NCBI GenBank assembly: GCA_003022005.1
Contig: PXRQ01000083.1
Location: 32,237-45,044, forward strand
Source of the DNA: Halobacteriales archaeon QS_5_70_15
GTDB lineage: Archaea; Halobacteriota; Halobacteria; Halobacteriales; Haloarculaceae
DNA length: 12,808 nucleotides
Reading direction: 5' to 3'
Made by a program: the position numbers and the translations under genes. The notes below the pieces were generated by a model. That model was not told where the DNA came from and made no database searches. It saw only the letters and a program-made list of their open reading frames with translations. This document shows, piece by piece, positions 1 to 6,910 of the stretch. Every line of letters begins with the position of its first letter. Position 1 is the stretch's first letter.

Positions 1-714
1 GACCCGACGTTCTGGAACGCCGTCGAGAAGACCCTGATCTACTCGTTCGGCTCGCTGTTCGTCTCGGTCGGCGTCGGGCTGATCGTCGCTCTCGCGCTGA
101 ACAAGATCGCCAACCAGGGGATCAGGAACACCTACTCGACGCTCATCCTCATCTCGTGGGCCGTCCCGCTGTCGATCGTCGGGGTCACCTGGCGGTGGAT
201 GTTCAACGGCGAACTCGGCATCGTCAACAAGGTCCTGGTCGACCTCGGGGTACTGGGCGGCGGCTACTCCTGGCTCTCGAACTCGGTGAGCGCGATGGTG
301 GTCGTCATCCTCGCGGACTCCTGGTCGCGCATCCCGTTCGCGGCCATCGTGCTGCTGGCGGGGCTGCAGTCGATCCCACAGGAGATGTACGACGCGGCGA
401 AGATCGACGGCGCGACGACGTTCCAGACGTTCCGGTATGTCACGCTGCCGTACCTGCGGCCGTCGTTCTTCGTCGCGGGGCTCATCACCTGGATGTTCGC
501 GTTCCGGGCGTTCGCCATCCCGTTCTCGACGACGGGCGGCGGCCCCGGCGGCGCGACCGAGACGCTCGCCATCTACATCCACCGGTTCGGCATCCAGCTG
601 CTGAACTACGGGTTTGCCTCGGCCGTCGCGGTGTTCCTCGTCGCGGTGACGCTCATCGTCGCCGCGGGCTACGTCTACTTCATCCTCGAACAGATGGAGG
701 AGATCGAGCTATAG
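1..714 (+). CDS. ABC transporter permease, MalF/UgpA type (5' partial)
   Basis: Inner-membrane permease of a carbohydrate-type ABC importer, cut by the left edge of the window. The frame is open from base 1, reading DPTFWNAVEKTLIYSF, a typical internal segment of these permeases, so the first Met at 199 is not the real start. About 237 codons remain. Several hydrophobic transmembrane segments are visible. The cytoplasmic EAA coupling loop lies at about residues 128-153 of the visible part (EMYDAAKIDGATTFQTFR), and docks onto the ATPase subunit. The gene ends in TAG at 712-714, one base before the start of the next permease, so the two are certainly co-transcribed. Family membership is clear, but the substrate cannot be told from sequence; sugar or glycerol-phosphate-type import is usual for this family. 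The substrate-binding protein is not in the window. Confidence 0.93.
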   Translation, partial: DPTFWNAVEKTLIYSFGSLFVSVGVGLIVALALNKIANQGIRNTYSTLILISWAVPLSIVGVTWRWMFNGELGIVNKVLVDLGVLGGGYSWLSNSVSAMVVVILADSWSRIPFAAIVLLAGLQSIPQEMYDAAKIDGATTFQTFRYVTLPYLRPSFFVAGLITWMFAFRAFAIPFSTTGGGPGGATETLAIYIHRFGIQLLNYGFASAVAVFLVAVTLIVAAGYVYFILEQMEEIEL

Positions 715-715
715 C

Positions 716-1585
716 ATGGCGGGGGCGGACTTCACCATCGAGCAGTACCGGCGCCGACAGCGGTTCTGGGACCTGCTGGAGAGCCGGTACGTCATTCACC
801 TCGTGCTGTTCCTGGCGGTCTTCTTCATCGTCTCGCCGCTGGTGTGGCAGCTGGTCACCTCCCTCAAGACCCGCGAGGGGGTGCTCGCGCTGACGTACCT
901 GCCGCTGGAGCCGACGCTGGCGGCGTACGAGCGGGCACTGTTCGACCGCGGGTTCTGGCGCGCGGTCGTCAACAGCATCATCATCGCGTCGACCTCGACG
1001 GTCATCGTGATGGTCCTCGGGACGCCCGCCGGCTACGTGTTCAGCCGGTTCCGGTTCCCGTTCGACAACGCCGTCTTCGTGTTCGTGCTGTTCACGCGGC
1101 TGTTCCCGCCCATCGGGCTGGTGACGCCGTACTACCGGATCATGACGACGACCGGCCTGCTGAACACGAAGGTCGGCATCGTCGTCGCGAACGTCTACCT
1201 GTGGCTCCCGCTGGTGATCTACATCATGCGGAACTTCTTCATCACCATCCCGCATGCACTCGACGAGGCGGCGCGCGTCGACGGCTGTACGAAGATACAG
1301 GCGTTCCGGCACGTCGTCTTCCCGGTCGTCCTGCCGGGCTTCGCCGCCGGGACCATCCTCACCTTCCTCTACTCCTGGCGGGAGTTCCTCTTCGCCTTCA
1401 CCGTCAGCACCGACCTCAACTCGATGACCATCCCGGTGGCGACGTTCCTGTTCGTCGGCGACGCCGGCATCGACTGGGGGGCGATGGCCGCGGCCTCCAT
1501 CGTCGCGGTCATCCCGTCGGCGCTGGTGGTCATCTTCTTCCAGCGGTACATCGTCGTCGGCCTGACCGGAGGGATGAAGGGATGA
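716..1585 (+). CDS. ABC transporter permease, MalG/UgpE type
   Basis: Second permease subunit of the carbohydrate-type ABC importer, 289 aa, a usual length for the family. A cytoplasmic N-terminus of about 25 residues precedes the first membrane helix (YVIHLVLFLAVFFIVSPLVW), and about six helices follow. The EAA loop starts near residue 180 (HALDEAARVDGCTKIQAFRH) and should contact the ATPase. The ATG at 716 follows the upstream stop by one base. A GGAGGAG Shine-Dalgarno-like run at 696-702 lies inside the end of the previous gene, with somewhat long spacing. The stop TGA (1583-1585) overlaps an ATG at 1582. It forms an operon with the permease before it and, most likely, the ATPase at 1689. 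Confidence 0.93.
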   Translation: MAGADFTIEQYRRRQRFWDLLESRYVIHLVLFLAVFFIVSPLVWQLVTSLKTREGVLALTYLPLEPTLAAYERALFDRGFWRAVVNSIIIASTSTVIVMVLGTPAGYVFSRFRFPFDNAVFVFVLFTRLFPPIGLVTPYYRIMTTTGLLNTKVGIVVANVYLWLPLVIYIMRNFFITIPHALDEAARVDGCTKIQAFRHVVFPVVLPGFAAGTILTFLYSWREFLFAFTVSTDLNSMTIPVATFLFVGDAGIDWGAMAAASIVAVIPSALVVIFFQRYIVVGLTGGMKG

Positions 1586-1692
1586 CGGCGGACACCGGCA
1601 CCCGCCGCCGTACCCGTTCCGCGGACCCGACGACAGCGTTACCACGGCCCGTAACCGGCAGTGACCCAACGAAAGCCGATGAAAACCAATGA
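1582..1692 (+). CDS. possible 36-aa linker ORF between permease and ATPase genes
   Basis: The bases between the second permease and the ATPase hold an open frame starting at ATG 1582 and ending at TGA 1690-1692. It overlaps the upstream stop and the downstream start by ATGA at both ends. The product (MTADTGTRRRTRSADP...) is basic and low in complexity and has no domain I recognise. Such overlaps suit translational coupling of the three main genes. However, any ATGA start creates a TGA in the overlapping frame, and GC-rich DNA leaves frames open, so chance is a serious alternative. It may be a coupling or leader ORF, or merely non-coding spacer. Confidence 0.25.
   Translation: MTADTGTRRRTRSADPTTALPRPVTGSDPTKADENQ
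1638..1655. repeat. inverted repeat GTTAC-N8-GTAAC ahead of the ATPase gene
   Basis: Perfect 5-bp arms at 1638-1642 and 1651-1655 lie in the 103-bp interval between the permease stop and the ATPase start, about 34 bp before the ATG at 1689. It could be a small operator or RNA hairpin. Arms this short are also expected by chance, so the call is weak. Confidence 0.25.
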
Positions 1693-2900
1693 GTGACACC
1701 GCAGAGAGCGAGACCACGACGGCGGAGAGCGTAGTCGAGGAGACCGCGGACGGCCGCGACGTGAGCCTCCGGATCGAACACATGACGAAGGTGTTCGACG
1801 ACGACGGCGAGGACGTCGTCGCCGTCGACGACTTCGACCTCGAGATATACGACGGGGAGTTCATCGTCCTGGTCGGCCCCTCCGGCTGCGGGAAGACGAC
1901 GACGCTCCGGACCGTCGCCGGGCTGGAGGAGCCGACCGAGGGTCGGATCATCGTCCGCGACGAGGACGTCTCCGGCCAGGACCCCCGCGAGCGGGACGTC
2001 GCGATGGTGTTCCAGAACTACGCGCTCTACCCGCACAAGACCGTCAGGGGGAACATCGCGTTCCCCCTGGAGATACGGAAGTACCCCAGCGACGTCATCG
2101 AGGAGCGGGTCGTCGAGACGGCGGAGATGCTCGGAATCGGCGAGCTGCTCGACCGGCATCCCTCGGATCTCTCGGGGGGCCAGCAGCAGCGGGTCGCGCT
2201 CGGGCGGGCCATCATCCGCGACCCCGAGCTGTTCCTGTTCGACGAGCCCCTCTCCAACCTCGACGCGAAGCTCCGCATCCAGATGCGGACCGAACTCAAC
2301 AAGCTCCACGACCGCGTCGGGAAAACCTCGCTGTACGTCACCCACGACCAGGCCGAGGCGATGACGCTCTCGGACCGGGTCGTGGTGATGAACGATGGGG
2401 AGATCCAGCAGGTCGACAGCCCGGAGGTCGTCTACGAGCACCCGGCGAACCGGTTCGTCGCGGGGTTCATCGGCGAGCCGCCGATGAACTTCTTCGACGC
2501 CAGCGTCGACGTCCGCGAGGACGGCGTTCGCGTGACCGCGGAGGGCTTCGAGATCACGCTCCCGGCATCGGTCGGCGACCGGCTCGCCGAGTGGGGGGGT
2601 GACACCTCGCGGCTCGAACTCGGGATCCGCCCCGAGGCGTTCGCCGACGCCGCGCTCGTGGATGGCGATCCCGACCCGGACCGCTCGTTCGATGCCCGCG
2701 TGATGGTCGTCGAGCCGATGGGGCCACACAAGGACCTCGCCGTCCGCCCGCTCGCCCGCGAGGACGACGAGCGCTCCGAGTTCACCGCCCGCGTCTCGAA
2801 CGACACCGACGCCGCGGTCGGCGACACCATCCGGCTCACCGTCGAGGTCGACGAGGTCCACCTGTTCGACACGCGGACCGGCGAGAACCTCCTCGTGTAG
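1689..2900 (+). CDS. ABC transporter ATP-binding protein, MalK/UgpC/MsmX type
   Basis: Cytoplasmic ATPase that powers the importer formed with the two permeases upstream; 403 aa. After an acidic N-terminal extension of about 24 residues comes the nucleotide-binding domain: Walker A GPSGCGKTT at 63-71, Q-loop Gln109, signature LSGGQQQR at 161-168, Walker B LFLFDEP ending at Glu186, D-loop SNLD, and H-loop His219. The C-terminal part (from about residue 245) contains the PPMNFFDA segment and a TOBE/MalK-type regulatory domain, which separates it from short two-subunit ATPases. All catalytic residues are present, so it should be active. The ATG at 1689 is chosen because it overlaps the end of the short upstream frame and gives a full-length N-terminus. 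Met32 (HMTKVF) is a possible shorter start. Substrate specificity is not deducible. Confidence 0.95.
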   Translation: MSDTAESETTTAESVVEETADGRDVSLRIEHMTKVFDDDGEDVVAVDDFDLEIYDGEFIVLVGPSGCGKTTTLRTVAGLEEPTEGRIIVRDEDVSGQDPRERDVAMVFQNYALYPHKTVRGNIAFPLEIRKYPSDVIEERVVETAEMLGIGELLDRHPSDLSGGQQQRVALGRAIIRDPELFLFDEPLSNLDAKLRIQMRTELNKLHDRVGKTSLYVTHDQAEAMTLSDRVVVMNDGEIQQVDSPEVVYEHPANRFVAGFIGEPPMNFFDASVDVREDGVRVTAEGFEITLPASVGDRLAEWGGDTSRLELGIRPEAFADAALVDGDPDPDRSFDARVMVVEPMGPHKDLAVRPLAREDDERSEFTARVSNDTDAAVGDTIRLTVEVDEVHLFDTRTGENLLV

Positions 2901-2942
2901 ACGGCCCCCGGTCCACCCCGGCCCGCCGGCGGCGCGGAGGGG

Positions 2943-2952
2943 AACGCTCTTG
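2943..2952 (+). promoter_or_regulatory. TATA-like promoter element
   Basis: The stretch aacgctcttg centres near 2949, about 27 nt before an ATG at 2976 and about 83 nt before the dehydrogenase start at 3032. The spacing fits a haloarchaeal promoter whose transcript begins at or next to 2976. The element is weak in A/T, so this rests mainly on position. Confidence 0.35.
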
Positions 2953-2975
2953 TCCGCACCGCGTTCTCGTCCGGT

Positions 2976-3035
2976 ATGGCCGGCACCCACACCGTTCCGG
3001 GGCGGAACCGGCGGCCGGCAACCCACCGACAATGA
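2976..3035 (+). CDS. possible 19-aa upstream ORF (leader peptide candidate)
   Basis: An ATG at 2976 opens a 19-codon frame (MAGTHTVPGRNRRPATHRQ) whose TGA at 3033-3035 overlaps the ATG of the dehydrogenase gene at 3032 (ATGA). It lies exactly where a leaderless transcript from the TATA-like element at 2943-2952 would start. This would make it a translatable upstream ORF coupled to the dehydrogenase. No domain is recognised. It may also be a chance frame in GC-rich leader sequence. Confidence 0.25.
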   Translation: MAGTHTVPGRNRRPATHRQ

Positions 3036-3820
3036 CCCACACCATCGGACTCATCGGCTACGGGCGCATCGGAACGGATCTCGCCGAGCGGGTACGCGCG
3101 GACCCCGACTTCGAACTGGCGTACGTATACGTCCGCTCGGAGAAGGACGAACTGCCGTCGTCGATCCAGATAACCGAGCCCGGGGAACTCGCCGCGCGTC
3201 CCGTCGACGTGTCCATCGAGGCCGCGACGCCGTCGGCGCTCGAGGCGCTCGCCGAGCCGGTGCTGGAGGCGGGGGACCTGCTGGTGCTCTCCGGATCGGC
3301 GTTCGCGGACCCCCGGGTCGAGGACCGGCTGCGCGGGCTCGCGGCGTCGAGCGACCACGAGATGTACCTGCCCCACGCGGCGCTGTTCGGCATCGACGGG
3401 CTCGTCGACGCCAGGAGCGAGCTCGTGTCGGTCCACATCGAGGCGACGAAGGCCCCCGACCACCTGGACTTCGAGTACGCCGAGGCGGACCTCGACGTCG
3501 CGCCCGAGGACGTCGAGGGTCGGACGGTGATCTACGAGGGGTCGACCCGGGGGCTCTGCCGACGGTTTCCCCGGAACTTCAACTCCCACGCGGCGATGGC
3601 GATGGCAGGACTCGGCCTCGACGAGACGACCTCCCGGCTCGTCGCGGACCCCGAGGCGACCACTGCGAAACACGTGATCACGGCGACGGGCGAGGGGTTC
3701 GAACTCGAGGCCGTCCGCGACAGCGAGATCGAGGGCGTTACCGGGGACTACACGCTCGTCTCGACGTGGGGGTCCGTTCGCCGTATCCTCCGGGCTGACG
3801 ACGGCCCGCAGTTCGTCTGA
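3032..3820 (+). CDS. L-aspartate dehydrogenase-like NAD(P)-dependent oxidoreductase
   Basis: 262 aa, close to the usual length of the NadX/DUF108 aspartate dehydrogenase family, which oxidises L-aspartate to iminoaspartate with NAD(P)+. This can supply NAD biosynthesis (the first step, in place of NadB) or aspartate catabolism. The N-terminal Rossmann fold opens with GYGRIG at 9-14. The C-terminal dehydrogenase domain has the family pattern STRGLCRRFPRNFNSHAA (171-188), then LGLDETTSRLVADP (194-207) and TAKHVI with His214, the likely catalytic histidine. ATG 3032 is chosen because the Rossmann strand begins five residues in. It lies 131 bp after the ATPase gene and has its own promoter-like element, so it need not share the transporter operon. 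No nadA or nadC is visible nearby, so a role in NAD synthesis is unproven; a related amino-acid or sugar-linked dehydrogenase is possible. Confidence 0.8.
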   Translation: MTHTIGLIGYGRIGTDLAERVRADPDFELAYVYVRSEKDELPSSIQITEPGELAARPVDVSIEAATPSALEALAEPVLEAGDLLVLSGSAFADPRVEDRLRGLAASSDHEMYLPHAALFGIDGLVDARSELVSVHIEATKAPDHLDFEYAEADLDVAPEDVEGRTVIYEGSTRGLCRRFPRNFNSHAAMAMAGLGLDETTSRLVADPEATTAKHVITATGEGFELEAVRDSEIEGVTGDYTLVSTWGSVRRILRADDGPQFV

Positions 3821-4610
3821 TCCGTATCAGTCCGCCGCGCCGGGCAGGCGGGCGGTGACGACGGTCCCTCGGGGGTCGTTCTCGGCGACATCGAGTTCGC
3901 CGTCGGCGCTCTCGACGCTCCAGCGGACCAGCCAGAGCCCGAGCCCCTGCGTGTGTTCCAGCGGCGACTCGATCCCGCGGCACAGCGCCCGCCGGTCGAG
4001 CTCGTCCAGCCCCGGCCCGTCGTCGGCGACGCGAACCGCCACGGCGTCGGGCCCGACCCGCACCGTCACCTCGACCCGCGGCTCCTCGCGGTCGCTGTGG
4101 ACGACGGCGTTCTCGACGAGCTCCTCGAGCGCGAGTTCGAACGTCTCGTGGGCCCTGGCCGGCGCCTCGCCGGGCAGCACGGCCGAGATGTCCGCCCCCG
4201 GATGTGCGAGCCGGGCCTCCTCGACCACGCTCCCGGCGAGCGCCGCGACGTCGACCGCCCCGACCTGCCGGGCGTCGGCGTCGAAGACGCCCTCGAACTG
4301 CCGGGCGCTCTCGCTCAGGCAGAGCAGTTCGTTCGCCGCCTCCCTGATCCTCGCCGCCCCCTCCGCGACCGACGGGTCGTCCGCGCCCGCGAGCCCCTCG
4401 ACGTGCCCGAGGACGACGTTCATCTTGTTGCGGAGGTTGTGCCGGAGCACCCGGTCGAGCACCGACAGCCGGCGCTGGTACTCCCGGAGTTCGGTCACGT
4501 CGTGGGCGACGACGACGGTCCCCTCGAACCGGCCGTCCTCGCGGAGGAGCGCCATGCCGGCCGAGTACTGCCGGCGGGTGCCGTCGGCGGTCCGCAACGA
4601 CACCTCCATC

Positions 4611-4630
4611 GTCCGCCCCGCCGGACGGCC
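4611..4630 (-). other. frame break in the third PAS domain of the sensor kinase
   Basis: The N-terminal frame reads LLVEESAVRRGG and then degenerates, while family-like sequence resumes one frame over as RTMEVSLRTADG. One extra base in the C4 run at 4616-4619 (G4 on the coding strand) would join the frames as AVRRGRTMEV. In relatives this PAS stretch usually carries some 15-20 more residues, so a small non-triplet deletion is an alternative to a one-base error. Confidence 0.75.
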
Positions 4631-4809
4631 GACTCCTCGACCAGCAGCGAGGCGTGGCTGCCGAGCAGTTCGTCCCGCGAGTAGCCCATCGCGTCGACCA
4701 TCGCGTCGTTGACGCGGACGAACCGCCCCTCGGTGTCCAGCACGTACACGGGGTCTGTGACCGTCTGGACGATGGTCTCGTACCGTTCGAGTTCGTGTTC
4801 GCGCTCGAC

Positions 4810-5148
4810 CCGGTCGGTGACGTCCTCCTGGAACCCGACGAAGTTCGTGACATCCCCGGTCCCGTCCTCGACGGGGGCAACCGTCACGCGGTTCCAGAAC
4901 GGGGTCCCGTCGGCCCGGTAGTTCAGCAGTTCGACAGAGACCGGCTCCCGGCGGTCGATCCCCTCGCGTATCTCCGCCACCACCTCGGGATCGGTGTCCT
5001 CGCCCTGCAGGAACCGGCAGTTCCGCCCGAGGACCGCCGACTCCTCGTACCCCGTCATCTCCTCGAATCGGTCGTTGGCGAAGACGAGCGGGTTGTCCTC
5101 CCGGGTCGGGTCGGTGATGGTGACCCCGACCGGCGCCTCCTCCAGCGC
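4810..5148 (-). other. LOV blue-light photosensor domain within the kinase
   Basis: Residues 266-378 of the kinase match the canonical LOV pattern. They read DNPLVFANDRFEEMTGY, then GRNCRFLQG with the flavin-adduct cysteine (Cys309, codon 5017-5019), then LNYRADGTPFWN with the flavin-contacting Asn341 and Asn351, and VGFQEDVT with Gln372, the residue that relays the light signal. All LOV diagnostic positions are present, so this domain should bind FMN and respond to blue light. This follows from family knowledge applied to residues seen here. Confidence 0.88.
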
Positions 5149-5982
5149 GCGGGATCGCATCCGGCGCTGCTCCTCCCGCTTCGTCCGGTCGGTGACGTCC
5201 TCGAACTGGGAGAACACCGTGATGACGTCCCCGTGCTCGTCGGTCACGACACGGTTCTGCCACTCGCAGACGATCCGCTCGCCGTCCTTCCGGACGTTCT
5301 CGTTGATCCAGTGGAACCCACCGCTCCCATCGAGGAGTTCCGAGACGACCCCGTCGACCTCCTCGCGGTCGGACTCCGGGACGATGGCCCGCCAGGAGCG
5401 GCCTCTCAGGTCGTCCTCGTCGTATCCGAGGATGGCCTCCGCGGCGGCGTTGATCCGGACGAACTCGAAATCCTCGTTCCACTCGACCGCGCCGAGCGGC
5501 GACTGCTCGAAGAACAGCGAGAACCGGTGCCGGCTCGATTCGAGTTCCCGCCGGGACCGGTACTGTTCGACGGCGTTCTCGATGCGCTTGACGAGTACCG
5601 CGGACTGTTCGTTCACGCTCCCCTTTCGGAAGTAGTCGGTCACCCCCGCGGAGATGGCCTCGCTCGCGACGTCCTCGCCGCCCTTCCCGGTGTAGAGGAT
5701 GAACGGGATGTCCGGATCCGTCTCCCGGACGGCCTCGAGCAACCCGATCCCGTCCCGTCCGGGCATGTCGTAGTCGGAGAGGACGCAGTCGAACTCGCAC
5801 CTGGCGAGCCGGTCCAGCGCCTCGCCCGCGCCCGTCGCCGTCTCCACGGTGAACCGCTCGTCCGCCCGTTCGAACACGGCCGCGACCAGGTCGGCGAACT
5901 CCGGCTGGTCCTCGACGTGGAGGACGTGGATCGGGTCGGACATGGCGCGGTTGCTGGACCGTGTACCGGGTTCCACGGCCCG

Positions 5983-5996
5983 ATACTTCAATAGTC
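5983..5996 (-). promoter_or_regulatory. candidate TATA element of the sensor kinase gene
   Basis: On the minus strand the AT-rich stretch ctattgaagtat lies about 45 nt upstream of the ATG at 5943, standing out from GC-rich surroundings. It would place transcription start near 5961 and give a leader of about 18 nt. No clear Shine-Dalgarno is seen. Confidence 0.4.
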
Positions 5997-6144
5997 GCCC
6001 GCGTACGCCCGTGATAGGTCGGTCCAAAACGACGGGTTCGGTACCTGCCCCCGGTCGTGACGGGGTTCCGCTTCGGCCGACTCGGGGGCGCGTCGACCGG
6101 CGTCGTACGGGCGAGGCTCAAAGATCCGTCTGACGCATCCGAAG

Positions 6145-6163
6145 AGTCATACGACCCGGGTCG
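6145..6163 (+). promoter_or_regulatory. TATA-like element and palindromic operator candidate of the wHTH gene
   Basis: The stretch gtcatac at about 6145-6151 lies 28-30 nt before the ATG at 6177, fitting a leaderless promoter. It is directly followed by CGACCCGGGTCG (6152-6163), a perfect 12-bp palindrome between the TATA element and the start. That is the usual place for an archaeal repressor to block initiation. A further overlapping inverted repeat, GGTCG (6159-6163) and CGACC (6171-6175), is also present. Autoregulation by the encoded winged-helix protein is an inference. Confidence 0.4.
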
Positions 6164-6176
6164 GTATCGGCGACCG

Positions 6177-6818
6177 ATGAGCCTGCTGCCCCGCCGGATC
6201 GAGTCGGACCGGCGGCCCGACGACGCACGCGTGCTCGACATCGAGGGCGAGGCGGCCGACCGCGCCTTCGAGGTGCTCTCCTCCGCGACGGCCCGCCGCA
6301 TCCTCACTGCCATCTACGAGGAGCCCCGCACGCCCCCGGAGGTCCGCGATGAGGTGGGGACCTCCCTCCAGAACGTCCACTACCACCTCGAACGGCTCGA
6401 GGACGCCGACCTGATCGAGCCCTCGGGCGTCGGCTACTCGGAGAAGGGCAGCGAGATGACGATATACGCCCCGCGGAGCGAGGCGGTCGTCCTGTTCGCC
6501 GGCCGGGAGTCGGACCGCTCGCGACTCGGCCGGCTCCTGGGTCGCGTGCTCGGCCTCTACATACTGCTCGCGGCGACCGTCGCTGTCGTGGGATCCGCCC
6601 GGGAACTGCTCTCCGGTGGAGCGCCGACCGCCGACACGGCGGTTTCCTACTCCGCGGAGACGGCAGAGACCGCACGGGTCTCCGGCGACGCCGCGGCGGG
6701 CGGCGCTGGCGGGGCCGACCTCGCCGCCCTCGTGGCCGACCCGCTGTTCGTGTTCTTCCTCGGCGGCCTCCTCACCATCGTCGGCCTCGCGGCCTACTGG
6801 TGGGTCTTCGGCGAGTGA
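6177..6818 (+). CDS. membrane-anchored winged-helix (ArsR-like) transcriptional regulator
   Basis: 213 aa from ATG 6177 (MSLLPRRIESDRRPDD). A winged-helix DNA-binding domain spans about residues 28-105: FEVLSSATARRILTAIYEEP, the recognition region TSLQNVHYHLERLEDADLIEP, and a wing with GSEMTIYAP. The C-terminal half holds two predicted membrane helices (about 124-141 and 189-211) separated by a 47-residue Ala/Gly/Thr-rich external loop. This layout of an N-terminal HTH and C-terminal membrane anchor is common in haloarchaea. The regulator would bind DNA at the membrane and sense an unknown signal. The frame is open back to an ATG at 6057, but the promoter position and family-like N-terminus favour 6177. 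It is divergent from the LOV kinase across 233 bp, so a regulatory link is possible but untested. The ligand and targets are unknown. Confidence 0.8.
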   Translation: MSLLPRRIESDRRPDDARVLDIEGEAADRAFEVLSSATARRILTAIYEEPRTPPEVRDEVGTSLQNVHYHLERLEDADLIEPSGVGYSEKGSEMTIYAPRSEAVVLFAGRESDRSRLGRLLGRVLGLYILLAATVAVVGSARELLSGGAPTADTAVSYSAETAETARVSGDAAAGGAGGADLAALVADPLFVFFLGGLLTIVGLAAYWWVFGE

Positions 6819-6910
6819 ACGGCCGAACCGGTCCGTCCGCCCTGCGATCCGTTCGCGTCGCTACGCCGAGTCGGTGACGGGAGAGGGGAGCCGAAGTCCG
6901 GACGGTGCGC

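Larger units (their letters stand above)
3827..5943 (-). pseudogene. LOV-domain hybrid sensor histidine kinase (receiver-PAS-LOV-PAS-HisKA-HATPase), frame broken
   Basis: Cytoplasmic sensor kinase with no membrane segment. From ATG 5943 (MSDPIHVLHVEDQ): a receiver domain at about 1-125 with acidic pair E11/D12, phospho-acceptor D57, T85 and K107; PAS at about 138-255; a LOV-type PAS at 266-378 with GRNCRFLQG and Cys309; then a third PAS from about 386. That PAS runs into a frame break near residue 443 (bases about 4611-4630). The other frame continues as RTMEVSLRTADG through the H-box (RHNLRNK, His codon 4439-4441), N-box (ELVENAVVHSD), G1 (DDGPGL) and G2 (GLGLWLVRW), ending at 3827. The 2117-nt span is not a multiple of three. 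Read as it stands, the N-terminal frame stops at 4495 and the C-terminal part could restart only at ATG 4609 (260 aa). It may be a real mutation or a sequencing indel. The divergent wHTH gene at 6177 may be a partner. Confidence 0.85.

Noticed and set aside
2901..2950. Transcription terminator after the transporter ATPase gene
   Set aside because: The GC-rich stretch can pair with itself, but no oligo-T run follows, so no archaeal terminator can be supported.
1530..3673. Long minus-strand frames (500 and 413 codons) opposite the transporter ATPase and dehydrogenase genes
   Set aside because: Both lie antisense to genes with clear catalytic motifs and have no recognisable domains.
4611..4630. 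Programmed ribosomal frameshifting in the LOV kinase
   Set aside because: No classic slippery heptamer or obvious downstream structure is seen at the junction. An indel or deletion is simpler.
4654..5994. 446-codon + strand open frame opposite the sensor kinase
   Set aside because: Its Val/Asp/Leu/Arg-rich translation is the mirror of the PAS domains, and no start signal or family is recognisable.
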